From NCBI GenBank assembly GCA_937916395.1, contig CALFTN010000038.1:1-55470 (forward strand): a DNA stretch of 55,470 nucleotides. The letters run 5' to 3'. The notes under the pieces are model-generated. The model saw only the letters and a program-made list of their open reading frames with translations, was not told the DNA's origin and did not search any database. Within the stretch, counting starts at the first letter, position 1; every line of letters starts with the position of its first letter. This document shows positions 33,417 to 41,931 of the stretch, piece after piece. The position numbers were made by a program, and so were the translations under genes. This DNA is from an uncultured Clostridia bacterium (GTDB taxonomy: Bacteria; Bacillota; Clostridia; Oscillospirales; Acutalibacteraceae).

Positions 33417-35183
33417 ATGGTTGATTTAAAAGCAAAACCTTTTTATCTTTCAGATGAAGACATTAATTGGGTAAACGACACTATTTCTTCTATGACTGAA
33501 GAAGAAAAAGTTGGTCAGTTATTCTTTCAACTTACTGCTGGTGTAGATGAAGAATACTTAAAAAATCTTATGGAAAAATACCACTTGGGTGGTTGTCGTT
33601 ATAATAATATGCCTGCAGTAGCTGTGCAAAACCAAAACGCTATTTTACAAAAATATGCTAAAATCCCCCTCATAATCGCTTGTAATACAGAAGCTGGTGG
33701 TGACGGTGGTTGCTCTGATGGTACATTTATTGGTAACGGAATAAAAATTGGTGCAACAAGAAAAAATGAACACGCTTTTAATTTAGGTAAATTTGCTAAC
33801 GAAGAAGCCGCAGCTATGGGTTGTAATATGGCATTCTCGCCTGTTTGTGATATTCATTACAACTGGCAGAATACCGAAATTGTTTCGCGTGCTTTTGGTA
33901 ATGACCCAAAACGTGTTGCTGAAATGAGTGTTGAATACTTGAAAGGTGCCCACACAGTCGATGGTTTTGCATGTGCCGCAAAACACTTCCCTGGTAATGG
34001 TATTGATTTCAGAGATGCCCATATTTCTAATAACATCAATAATTTTGGTACAGAAAAATGGATGGAAACCTACGGCTATGTTTATAAAGAATTAATCGAC
34101 AACGACCTTGATGCTATTATGGGTGGTCATATTATGATGCCAACATATATGCGTGAGGTAAAGCCTGGCATTACTGATGATGAAATGCTCCCAGCAACAC
34201 TTTGCCCTGAAATTATGACTGGTCTTTTAAGAGAAAAATTAGGTTTTAATGGTATGGTCGTTACAGACGCAAGTCACATGGTTGCAATGACTGACAGAAT
34301 GACAAGAAAAGAAATGCTTCCAGCAGCAATTAATGCTGGTTGTGATATGTTCTTATTCTTCAACGACCCAGATGAAGACTTTGAAACAATGCTCAATGCG
34401 TATAAGACTGGTATTATTCCTGAAGAAAGAATGATTGAAGCTCTTACAAGAATTTTAGGTCTCAAAGCAAAGATGGGTCTTAACAAAAAATCAAAAGACG
34501 AGCTTGTTCCAAAAACTCCGGCAAATGAAGTTTTAGGCAAAGAAGAATATAAAAAAGCAAGTGAAGCAATAAGCAAAGATGCTATTACACTTGTTAAATA
34601 TAAAGATAAAGGCGTTTTACCACTATCCCCTTCAAAATATAAACGAGTTATGATTGTTTATATTAAAGGTGCGGCAGGCCCTATGGATGCTCTTATGAAA
34701 ATGATGATGGGCGGTGGCAAAAAGAATCCTGCTGAAGAATTAAAAGACCGACTTATCGAAAAAGGCTTTGATGCTTTTATTTATGAAAGTCCACTCGATA
34801 AAATGAATGCACAAATCGCTGCTGGTGAAAAACCAAGCCTTAACCTTTATTTTGCTGGTAAAAATGCAATTAAAGATTTTGTTTCTGGTCAGGATTTAAT
34901 TATTACACTTTGTGACGTTATGACTGGCAGACCTTCTTTTGGTATGTCAAAAGGTGGCGGTGAAATTCCGTGGTATGTTTTCGAAACACCAGTTGTTGCA
35001 ATCAGTGTTAATGCACCAACAATGCTTGCAGATATTCCACAGGTAAGAACTTATATTAACGCTTATGACTCAAAACCTTCTACACTTGACGCTTTGGTAG
35101 ACAATCTTCTTACTGGACCAGAAGCCTTCAAAGGTCAGGACCCTATTGACAGCTTCTGTGGAATGTGGGATGCAAAAATCTGA
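33417..35183 (+). CDS. Glycoside hydrolase family 3 enzyme (beta-N-acetylhexosaminidase-like)
   Basis: This 588-residue protein has the GH3 core: MTEEEKVGQLFFQL, FSPVCDIHY, KHFPGNGIDFRDAHISNN, DAIMGGHIMMP, and VVTDASHMVAMT with the nucleophile Asp. The Asp-Ala-His dyad used as acid/base in NagZ-type enzymes is present, but the common GHG reads GNG. A C-terminal domain follows (about 390-588). No signal peptide is visible, so it is probably cytosolic, matching import by the upstream symporter. The last gene of the operon. Confidence 0.85.
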   Translation: MVDLKAKPFYLSDEDINWVNDTISSMTEEEKVGQLFFQLTAGVDEEYLKNLMEKYHLGGCRYNNMPAVAVQNQNAILQKYAKIPLIIACNTEAGGDGGCSDGTFIGNGIKIGATRKNEHAFNLGKFANEEAAAMGCNMAFSPVCDIHYNWQNTEIVSRAFGNDPKRVAEMSVEYLKGAHTVDGFACAAKHFPGNGIDFRDAHISNNINNFGTEKWMETYGYVYKELIDNDLDAIMGGHIMMPTYMREVKPGITDDEMLPATLCPEIMTGLLREKLGFNGMVVTDASHMVAMTDRMTRKEMLPAAINAGCDMFLFFNDPDEDFETMLNAYKTGIIPEERMIEALTRILGLKAKMGLNKKSKDELVPKTPANEVLGKEEYKKASEAISKDAITLVKYKDKGVLPLSPSKYKRVMIVYIKGAAGPMDALMKMMMGGGKKNPAEELKDRLIEKGFDAFIYESPLDKMNAQIAAGEKPSLNLYFAGKNAIKDFVSGQDLIITLCDVMTGRPSFGMSKGGGEIPWYVFETPVVAISVNAPTMLADIPQVRTYINAYDSKPSTLDALVDNLLTGPEAFKGQDPIDSFCGMWDAKI

Positions 35184-35190
35184 GTATGGC

Positions 35191-35379
35191 TAGTTACTAG
35201 TTGCTAGTTGGCTAGTTTAATAAAAATTAAATTACTCTATCATTTATAGTTGATAATTTCTTCAACATTAGATGATAGAGTTGTTTTTTATTGTTTTATA
35301 ATCTCACTAATTACACTATCCAACTATCCAACTATCCAACTATCCATACTAGCCATACTAGCCATACTAGCCATACTAA
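35191..35379. repeat. Inverted short-tandem-repeat element with hairpin core (copy 1)
   Basis: The left arm has TAGTTAC, TAGTTGC and TAGTTGG heptamers (35191-35211). The right arm has three CCAACTAT octamers (35320-35343) and four CCATACTAG-type nonamers (35344-35379). The core hairpin is ACTCTATCAT (35234-35243) with ATGATAGAGT (35272-35281), containing an inner GTTGA/TCAAC pair. The core shares TATCATTTA-AGTTGAT with the element at 49.2 kb. Confidence 0.65.
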
Positions 35380-35391
35380 ACGAAAAAACTC

Positions 35392-35420
35392 TTGACAAAG
35401 AGTTTTTTCTATGTTATATT
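35392..35420 (+). promoter_or_regulatory. SigA promoter of the GntR/ABC operon
   Basis: TTGACA (35392-35397), 17-base spacer, TATATT (35415-35420). Confidence 0.8.
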
Positions 35421-35423
35421 CAA

Positions 35424-35460
35424 ACTGTGATATGTGTGATAGCACAGTTAACATCACAGT
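35424..35460 (+). promoter_or_regulatory. Probable GntR operator
   Basis: ACTGTGAT (35424-35431) and ATCACAGT (35453-35460) form perfect inverted arms just downstream of the -10, with TGTG/CACA repeats inside. The site overlaps the start of transcription, as expected for autorepression by a YtrA-like regulator. No binding data. Confidence 0.6.
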
Positions 35461-35489
35461 AACTTTATTTATTTTTGGGGGTGTTTAAT

Positions 35490-35858
35490 ATGATTATCAT
35501 TAACCCGAGAAGCAGAACTCCTATATTTGAGCAAATAAAGGAGCAGATAATTAATAAAATAAATCTCGGGGAATTAAAGCCGGATGACAAATTGCCATCA
35601 ATAAGGCAATTAGCATCAGACTTAGACCTTAATGTAAACACAGTTAAACGAGCATTTCAAGAGCTTGAAACAGAACGTGTTACCTACTCTGTTGCAGGTA
35701 AAGGCGTATTTGTAAGCGAAAAAGCAATAAAAAATGAGCTTGTTATAGAGAATGCAGAAAATGAATTAAAACGTGTTTTACTTTCATCTAAGGCACGGGG
35801 AGTTCCTTTAGAAAATGTAATTACATTGGCAAAAAATATTTATGAAAAGAGAGATTAA
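35490..35858 (+). CDS. GntR-family regulator, YtrA subfamily
   Basis: The ATG at 35490 has GGGGGTG upstream. This 122-residue protein has a winged helix (FEQIKEQIINKINLGELKPDDKLPSIRQLASDLDLNVNTVKRAFQELETE) and a short C-terminal helical pair, as in the YtrA subfamily. Such regulators sit next to an ABC transporter operon and repress it, as here; the inverted-repeat operator is beside the promoter. The ligand could be a cell-wall antibiotic, by family analogy only. Confidence 0.9.
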   Translation: MIIINPRSRTPIFEQIKEQIINKINLGELKPDDKLPSIRQLASDLDLNVNTVKRAFQELETERVTYSVAGKGVFVSEKAIKNELVIENAENELKRVLLSSKARGVPLENVITLAKNIYEKRD

Positions 35859-35860
35859 AA

Positions 35861-36769
35861 ATGATTAAAATAGATTCTGTTACTAAAAAATATGGTGATT
35901 TTACTGCAATAGAAAATATTAATATTGAAGTTGCAGACACTTCTGTTTTTGCTCTTACAGGCTTTAACGGTAGCGGTAAAACTACACTTCTTAACATTTG
36001 TGCTGGCGTTGTTAAAGCAGACAGTGGTGCTGTTTTATTAGATGGAAACGATGCTTTTGATAATGACCAAGAAAGAAAAAATCTTTTCTATGTTTCAGAG
36101 AGTATGTTTTTTCCACCAACAGCAACAGTAAAGAGTGGTGCTAAGTTTTACGCTCAGAATTACCCAAATTTCAGTTTTGATATTTTCAATTCAATATTAG
36201 AAATATTCGAGATTAATATCAAAAAACCGATACGTAGTTTATCTAAGGGTATGAAAAAACAAGTTCAACTTGCAATTGGATTTGCGGCTAAGCCAAAATA
36301 TCTTTTAATTGACGAAACCTTCGATGGACTTGACCCACAGAAAAAAGAATTACTCAAAAAACTCATTTTAGAGTACATAAATGAGACAAACGCTTCAATA
36401 ATTATTGCTTCTCACAACCTCACAGAAGTGTCGGATATTTGCGACCATGTTGCAATTATAAATGGCAAAACCGTTGTACTTAACAGTGCTATTGAAGATG
36501 TAAGTGAAAACTTCAGAAAAGTTATGGTTACATTTAAAAACACTATTAGCGAAAAAGATTTAGAAAATATTAACTATCACAGAATTAAAATAAGTGGTAA
36601 AACTGCAATGATAATTGTATGCGGTGATGTTGATGTCGAGATTAATAAATTAAACAATATGGAAATAGATTCACTTGAGAGCGAGCGCCTTACTTTAGAA
36701 GAAGTTTTTATTGAAGAAACGGAGGCACAGAATAAAAATGAAAAAATTAAATCATTATTTAAAAAATAA
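35861..36769 (+). CDS. ABC transporter ATP-binding protein
   Basis: This 302-residue ATPase has Walker A GFNGSGKTT, a Q-loop region, an atypical signature LSKGMKKQVQLA, Walker B LLIDETFDGLD and SHN. The C-terminal region of about 90 residues is typical of ABC-2 importers/exporters of the Ytr type. It starts 2 bases after the GntR stop. The following permease gene overlaps it by 32 bases. Confidence 0.9.
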   Translation: MIKIDSVTKKYGDFTAIENINIEVADTSVFALTGFNGSGKTTLLNICAGVVKADSGAVLLDGNDAFDNDQERKNLFYVSESMFFPPTATVKSGAKFYAQNYPNFSFDIFNSILEIFEINIKKPIRSLSKGMKKQVQLAIGFAAKPKYLLIDETFDGLDPQKKELLKKLILEYINETNASIIIASHNLTEVSDICDHVAIINGKTVVLNSAIEDVSENFRKVMVTFKNTISEKDLENINYHRIKISGKTAMIIVCGDVDVEINKLNNMEIDSLESERLTLEEVFIEETEAQNKNEKIKSLFKK

Positions 36770-39038
36770 AAGAATAAATTCTGTTGCTATATTAACAGGT
36801 GTTGCAATCTACTGCATTTTTCGTACTACATTAACACATTGGGACTCCCCTATATTTTCAGCACTCAGAACTTATGAAGGCGTATTTCCAATGTTCATTT
36901 TCGGTTCTTCAAGCCTTAGCACCGATTTATTGCAATTAAGTATTCACAACGAATTAGTTTTTGGGTTTTTAGCTTTTTTAATAAGCTTTTTAAATTTCAA
37001 ATTTCTTCATAAGAAAAGTCTTGGACTTACTACCTTATCCTTTCCTAAAACAAGAGCACAAATTTTTAACAGCAAATTAATTTTACCAGTTGCTCTACTC
37101 ATTATCAGTGGTTTAATTGCAAAAACCATTGCACTTTATTGGAACTATAGCTTTTATGGATTCAGTAATGAGCTAATCGCTGCTTATTTAATTAATATTT
37201 TAATCTTAATACAAAATATATTATTAGGCACAGCACTCGGTATTTTTGGCAGAGTGTTTACTGCAAGAACTCTTGAAGGCATTTTAGCTTCTGCAGGATT
37301 TATACTCATACCAAAGACAATTTATGTTTTAATTGATACTTTAGCACCTTCGTTCTTACACGGTTATCTTAATGATTATTCAATCATAAACGGCTACCTG
37401 TATTTCTTTGACCCAATAAGAGATTATATATTTGGTCATGGCTACCACCTCGAAATACCGGTTACCGACCCTATTTCTTATGGGAGAATTATTCATTCTG
37501 CATTTTGGATTATTGTAACAATTATCTCTTTATATTTAATTAAAAAATATTTTGTAAAAAACACCAAATACGAAAATATAGGTATTAATAACAAAAATCC
37601 GATTGTAACAATAATTACCTCTGCAGCATTACCTTTAGCTATTGCTACCTTCGTTTATTATGGAAACACTTATGAATATAGTACAACTTCAGCGAAAAGG
37701 GAAGAAATCTTCATTATTGTCACAGTTCTTGCATTAGTTTTTGGGTACATTATAAACGCATTTATTACTAAAACTCTTCTTTTCAAAAAAGAAAAGGCTA
37801 TTACTCTTTCAATAATAGTTGCTATTCCATTAATTGTTACTTTGATTCTTGCTACTGGTGGATTTGGTTATGAAACAAGAATTCCTACACCAGAGAAAAT
37901 CGAAAAAATTATTATTGAACCATCTGTAAATATTACAGAAAGAGCTCTTTACGATGATGATTCTAATGGTGAAGCTATATTAAGTAGCTACAACCACTAT
38001 GACGATTTTCTAAAAGCTGATGACGAATTAGGACCTTATTTGCGATATGAATTTACTAACGAAATGGATTACGAGAAAATCTTTGCACTTCATAATTCAG
38101 CTATAAATAATAAAGAATCACAAACTGCTGAGCAATTTATTATTACATACGAAATGAGTGACGGCAGTTATCTCTGCAGAAATTACACCTATTTAAGTGA
38201 AGAAACAGTAAAAAAATTGTTTGAACTCTGGGAAACTGAAACTATAAAAAACACTTATAAAGACTGGCTTTTAAATTCAGAGGATATTCACGAAACTCAA
38301 AACTCTGCTTTAGATTTTGATATGGTTTACAATAAAATTCCACTTTCTAAGGGTGCTAAAATAACTATTAATTCTATTGATTCTGTTCCTACAAAGGTTG
38401 AAAATTTGACAGAAGCACAATTTTTAGCACTTAAAACCGCTATTTACAATGACATTCACGCTCTCACATGGGAAGAATGGTTCAAGCCAGAAAAAACTTA
38501 TGGCAATATTTCATTCTTTAACACTTATACCTTTAAGCCTGTGAGAGACCTTAGCAATGAAAATTATGAAGTTGATTATGAATACTCTCACCACTATGAA
38601 GATGTAGTTGGTTACGAGCTCAATTTTACAGTAACATCAGAAATGACTAATACAGTAAAGTATTTAGAAAAATTAGGTTTAATGGATAAATTCCAGAGAA
38701 CGCGCTCTATTTCTAAGGCATATTTAATCGACACAGAGGACTGTGCAAAAATATGGTTTGGTACTTACGCAAATAATAAAAGTGTGAAAAACAAAGCAGA
38801 TTTTTATCATTCAGTTCTTTTTGACAGCACTTCTAAAACTATGCCTATTACTGCTAACAGCTTTGCCCTCCCTTTCCGTTATCCTGAATATGAAAAAACA
38901 GCAAAAGAGGTTTCTGGTGAAGAGTTAGATGCATTGTTAGAAAAAGCAAACACTAAATATTACTGCAGTACTGATAGTAATTTATTGTTCACTTGGACCC
39001 ATGATTTAACAAGCGACACTTATGTTATTTCAAAATAA
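36738..39038 (+). CDS. Large ABC-2-type permease with extracytoplasmic domain (first of pair)
   Basis: The ATG at 36738 is chosen because the preceding M lies inside the ATPase tail and GGAGG is 12 bases upstream. This 766-residue protein has about nine membrane helices (about 10-400), a short basic loop, then about 370 residues of soluble domain beginning ETRIPTPEKIEKIIIEP and containing EMDYEKIFALH, RNYTYLSEETVKKLFELW and LTWEEWFKP. The paralogue downstream has the same layout. The outer domain may recognise a cell-wall ligand, by analogy with large antibiotic-sensing permeases; no direct evidence. Confidence 0.78.
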   Translation: MKKLNHYLKNKRINSVAILTGVAIYCIFRTTLTHWDSPIFSALRTYEGVFPMFIFGSSSLSTDLLQLSIHNELVFGFLAFLISFLNFKFLHKKSLGLTTLSFPKTRAQIFNSKLILPVALLIISGLIAKTIALYWNYSFYGFSNELIAAYLINILILIQNILLGTALGIFGRVFTARTLEGILASAGFILIPKTIYVLIDTLAPSFLHGYLNDYSIINGYLYFFDPIRDYIFGHGYHLEIPVTDPISYGRIIHSAFWIIVTIISLYLIKKYFVKNTKYENIGINNKNPIVTIITSAALPLAIATFVYYGNTYEYSTTSAKREEIFIIVTVLALVFGYIINAFITKTLLFKKEKAITLSIIVAIPLIVTLILATGGFGYETRIPTPEKIEKIIIEPSVNITERALYDDDSNGEAILSSYNHYDDFLKADDELGPYLRYEFTNEMDYEKIFALHNSAINNKESQTAEQFIITYEMSDGSYLCRNYTYLSEETVKKLFELWETETIKNTYKDWLLNSEDIHETQNSALDFDMVYNKIPLSKGAKITINSIDSVPTKVENLTEAQFLALKTAIYNDIHALTWEEWFKPEKTYGNISFFNTYTFKPVRDLSNENYEVDYEYSHHYEDVVGYELNFTVTSEMTNTVKYLEKLGLMDKFQRTRSISKAYLIDTEDCAKIWFGTYANNKSVKNKADFYHSVLFDSTSKTMPITANSFALPFRYPEYEKTAKEVSGEELDALLEKANTKYYCSTDSNLLFTWTHDLTSDTYVISK

Positions 39039-39060
39039 TTCATAAAAAGGGGGATTTTTT

Positions 39061-41391
39061 ATGAAAAACAAATTAAAAAGAGAATTTGATTTTTCAAATT
39101 TAAGTGTTTCAAATTTACCACTTTATGCTTTACTTCTACTTACTATTATAGTTTTAGCAATAAGCTGCTTAGGGAATTTTTTAATTCCTGATGGTCAGGA
39201 TTATATAAGATATGCTATAAAGCATTTTGCTGAGGATTGTTATAGATTTTCTTACAATGGAATGGACCATTATGTAATGCTTGCTATGGGATTTATAATC
39301 GGCGTTTGTCAGTTTATATTTTTACAAAATAAAAATTACGCAAGAGCAATTTTAGTTAAGGGTGAAAAAAGAGAGAATATTTATAATAAAAAAATAATTT
39401 TGCCAGTAGTTGCCCTCATCCTCATAATTTTAATTATTAAAGCAATTGTTTTAATGGAAAATATAAAGATTTACGGTAGCAGCTCTACCCTTTATATTAA
39501 TCTTCTTGCCAATACATTAATAAGTATAGTTCACGCTGTTTTTGGTTTTACTGCTGGTGTAATTGGTACCATTCTCAGTGGTACTATCTATGAAGCAATT
39601 GTGGGCGGTGTTGCTATTATTTGCTTGCCTAAAGCTATTTTAAGAATTGCAGATGTAACCGCTTCAAGATTTTTACATGGTTATAGTTCATTTTATGGAA
39701 CTTGTGACGAAACACTAACATTTATTGACCCAACAAGACAAATTCTAGAAACAACAAGCGATTACTCACACATTTATAGCATTGATACACCAATTCCACT
39801 TAATTCAACTATTCATTCAGCTTTCTGGCTTGTTGTATCTACATTTCTTCTTGTTTTATTAAAAAGATTTTTCTGCAAAAGCTATAAATTTGAAAACATC
39901 GGTTTTACAAATTCAAACAAGCTTTTAACAAGTGTTACTTGTTTCAGCGCTTCTGTTCTTCTTGGCTATTACGCAGTTAGGCTTATCAGTTATTTCTGTT
40001 TCTCATACTACGATGTTATTTACCCTTGGGCAGATTCAGCTGTTTATGATACGTTTGATTGGTTCCAAAAATACAATACACACTTATTCTTCTTTGTGTT
40101 CCTTGTTATTTCACTTATATTGAGCTTTCTTATAAGCCTCGCCTTAACAAGAAAAATCAAAAATATAATGTCACACCTTCCTTCACTTATTGCAGTTTCA
40201 GTCGTTTTCTTATTGAGCACTGTTATTTCTGTTACTGGTTGCTTCGGCTACACTAACAGAATGCCTTCAGTTGACGATATTGTCTATGTAGAGGTTAATC
40301 CGCCTTTCTATATAGCACCAACTAAACAAGAAGGCATAGGAATGTCCTTATATAGTGAAGTTAATTTAAAATGCACAAAACCTTCAATTATTTTAACAGA
40401 AAAAGAAGATATTGAGCTTTTACAAAAACTTCAGGCAACTGCCATTGAAGAACGAGACAAAGAAACAAATGATGGCATAAAAATTGAATATCAGTTAAAG
40501 AATGGCAAAACAATGAGAAGAAATTACTTCTATATAAGCGAAAAAACATCTGAAAAAGTTCTTACACTATGGGATACAAAAGAGATTAAATCAAATTATA
40601 AAGAAATGCTCTTTAATACTGATAATAATGATGAAAACTATCATAACGACTTCCTTGAGTATAACGAAAATTTCTTTAGTAAAGAATTCTTCAGTTATCT
40701 CACAGCAAAGGATGGTTGCAGAACCAGTATTTCAGATAAATTATCCTATGATGATTTTAATAAATTGAAAAATGCTCTTTATAAAGATGTTACAACAATG
40801 ACTTCTGAGCAATGGTTCAAACCAGAACACAGCTATGGTATGTTACATTTCAGAGATGAGGCATTTGAAGAGGAAGAAGCCTCAACAAATTTCGTATTTT
40901 TCCATCAAATTCTCTTCCCAGTTACAAGCGAAATGAAAAATACAGTAGAATTTTTGAAAAAGCACGATTTATTTAAATATTTAGAGTCTACTGAAACAAA
41001 TTATATCGCTTATCTTTATGATGTAGAAGCATCTGACTATTGGAAGAGCACCTATCAGCATTTTGGTATTTTAGAAGTTGAAAAAAACGAACTTACTTTA
41101 TATAGCAGAATGCCAATTGATATGAATTACCCTCGCTCTCATGACACATTATTCACAAGTGAATTCAACAGATACACAGATATTTCCGGTGACGAATTCT
41201 CAGAGCCTATTCCTGTAGAAAAGTATTTAAATGAAGTAGTAGAAAAAGGCTACGCTACAAAGCTCTCTGAAGAAAATGCAAAAGAATATTTTGAAAAATC
41301 GCACTTTAAATATTACTCAGGCACTGGCGGTAATCTTCTTTTAGTTTATTATCCTGAAAGAGGAACAACACAAACGTATATTTTACCTTAG
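39061..41391 (+). CDS. Large ABC-2-type permease with extracytoplasmic domain (second of pair)
   Basis: This 776-residue paralogue of the preceding protein has the same plan: about nine helices, then an outer domain starting YTNRMPSVDDIVYVEVNP, with RNYFYISEKTSEKVLTLWD, MTSEQWFKPEHSYG and YFEKSHFKYYSGTGGNLLL. The two probably form a heterodimeric membrane core for the single ATPase. AGGGGG precedes the ATG. The equal sizes and shared motifs indicate an old tandem duplication. Confidence 0.78.
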   Translation: MKNKLKREFDFSNLSVSNLPLYALLLLTIIVLAISCLGNFLIPDGQDYIRYAIKHFAEDCYRFSYNGMDHYVMLAMGFIIGVCQFIFLQNKNYARAILVKGEKRENIYNKKIILPVVALILIILIIKAIVLMENIKIYGSSSTLYINLLANTLISIVHAVFGFTAGVIGTILSGTIYEAIVGGVAIICLPKAILRIADVTASRFLHGYSSFYGTCDETLTFIDPTRQILETTSDYSHIYSIDTPIPLNSTIHSAFWLVVSTFLLVLLKRFFCKSYKFENIGFTNSNKLLTSVTCFSASVLLGYYAVRLISYFCFSYYDVIYPWADSAVYDTFDWFQKYNTHLFFFVFLVISLILSFLISLALTRKIKNIMSHLPSLIAVSVVFLLSTVISVTGCFGYTNRMPSVDDIVYVEVNPPFYIAPTKQEGIGMSLYSEVNLKCTKPSIILTEKEDIELLQKLQATAIEERDKETNDGIKIEYQLKNGKTMRRNYFYISEKTSEKVLTLWDTKEIKSNYKEMLFNTDNNDENYHNDFLEYNENFFSKEFFSYLTAKDGCRTSISDKLSYDDFNKLKNALYKDVTTMTSEQWFKPEHSYGMLHFRDEAFEEEEASTNFVFFHQILFPVTSEMKNTVEFLKKHDLFKYLESTETNYIAYLYDVEASDYWKSTYQHFGILEVEKNELTLYSRMPIDMNYPRSHDTLFTSEFNRYTDISGDEFSEPIPVEKYLNEVVEKGYATKLSEENAKEYFEKSHFKYYSGTGGNLLLVYYPERGTTQTYILP

Positions 41392-41407
41392 TTAAAATAT
41401 ATTTTCA

Positions 41408-41435
41408 GTTGTTAGTTGTTAGTTGCTAGTTATTA
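41408..41435 (+). repeat. GTTGTTA heptamer run
   Basis: Four heptamers: GTTGTTA twice, GTTGCTA, GTTATTA, in phase between the second permease and the next gene. The unit is a permutation of the TAGTTGC heptamers at 35.2 kb. Confidence 0.6.
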
Positions 41436-41464
41436 GTAAAATTTATTTAAAAGGGGAAAATATT

Positions 41465-41872
41465 ATGAAAAAGAAAATAGTTATAATTGTAGTAGCATTG
41501 GCAGTTTTAATTTCATCAGTAGCAATATACTTTACAACGAAATCAGATGTAGTCATTGGTATTGCAAAACCAGTTGATTTATCAACGCCGATGTATACAG
41601 AGCAAATAATATTGAGCTTTGGTAAAGAGCTATCTGATAAACAAGAACAACATCTTACCGAAATGGCTGCTAAAATAGAAGAAGCACAAATAGAAATCAG
41701 TACTGAACTTGTTGCACCAACACACATTGAAGTAGAAGTGGAGTTCGAGGACGGAAAAACCATAATTACATATAGTGGTAAGGCTACCGAAAAAGCTACA
41801 AATACTGAAATTGACTACAACAAAGAATTAGTGTTTGATTTTATCCTAACAAAAGAAGTTAACGAAAATTAA
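41465..41872 (+). CDS. Small exported protein of unknown function
   Basis: The ATG at 41465 has AAGGGG 8 bases upstream. This protein of about 135 residues has a signal or anchor (KKKIVIIVVALAVLISSVAIYF) and a soluble domain with a long acidic/Gln helix (FGKELSDKQEQHLTEMAAKI) and a beta-rich end. No Cys lipobox. It is the last gene of the GntR/ABC unit and may be a secreted partner of the large permeases. Confidence 0.6.
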   Translation: MKKKIVIIVVALAVLISSVAIYFTTKSDVVIGIAKPVDLSTPMYTEQIILSFGKELSDKQEQHLTEMAAKIEEAQIEISTELVAPTHIEVEVEFEDGKTIITYSGKATEKATNTEIDYNKELVFDFILTKEVNEN

Positions 41873-41884
41873 TTAAACAAAACG

Positions 41885-41924
41885 AAAAACACGTGTCAAG
41901 GTTTTTACCTTGACACGTGTTTTT
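41885..41924. terminator. Bidirectional terminator between the ABC operon and lacZ
   Basis: AAAAACACGTGTCAAGG (41885-41901) pairs perfectly with its complement (41908-41924) around TTTTTA. Confidence 0.9.
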
Positions 41925-41931
41925 GTTATTT

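Noticed and set aside
35320..35379. CRISPR array at the CCAACTAT/CCATACTAG repeats
   Set aside because: Units are 8-9 bases, contiguous and without spacers, and no cas genes are present.
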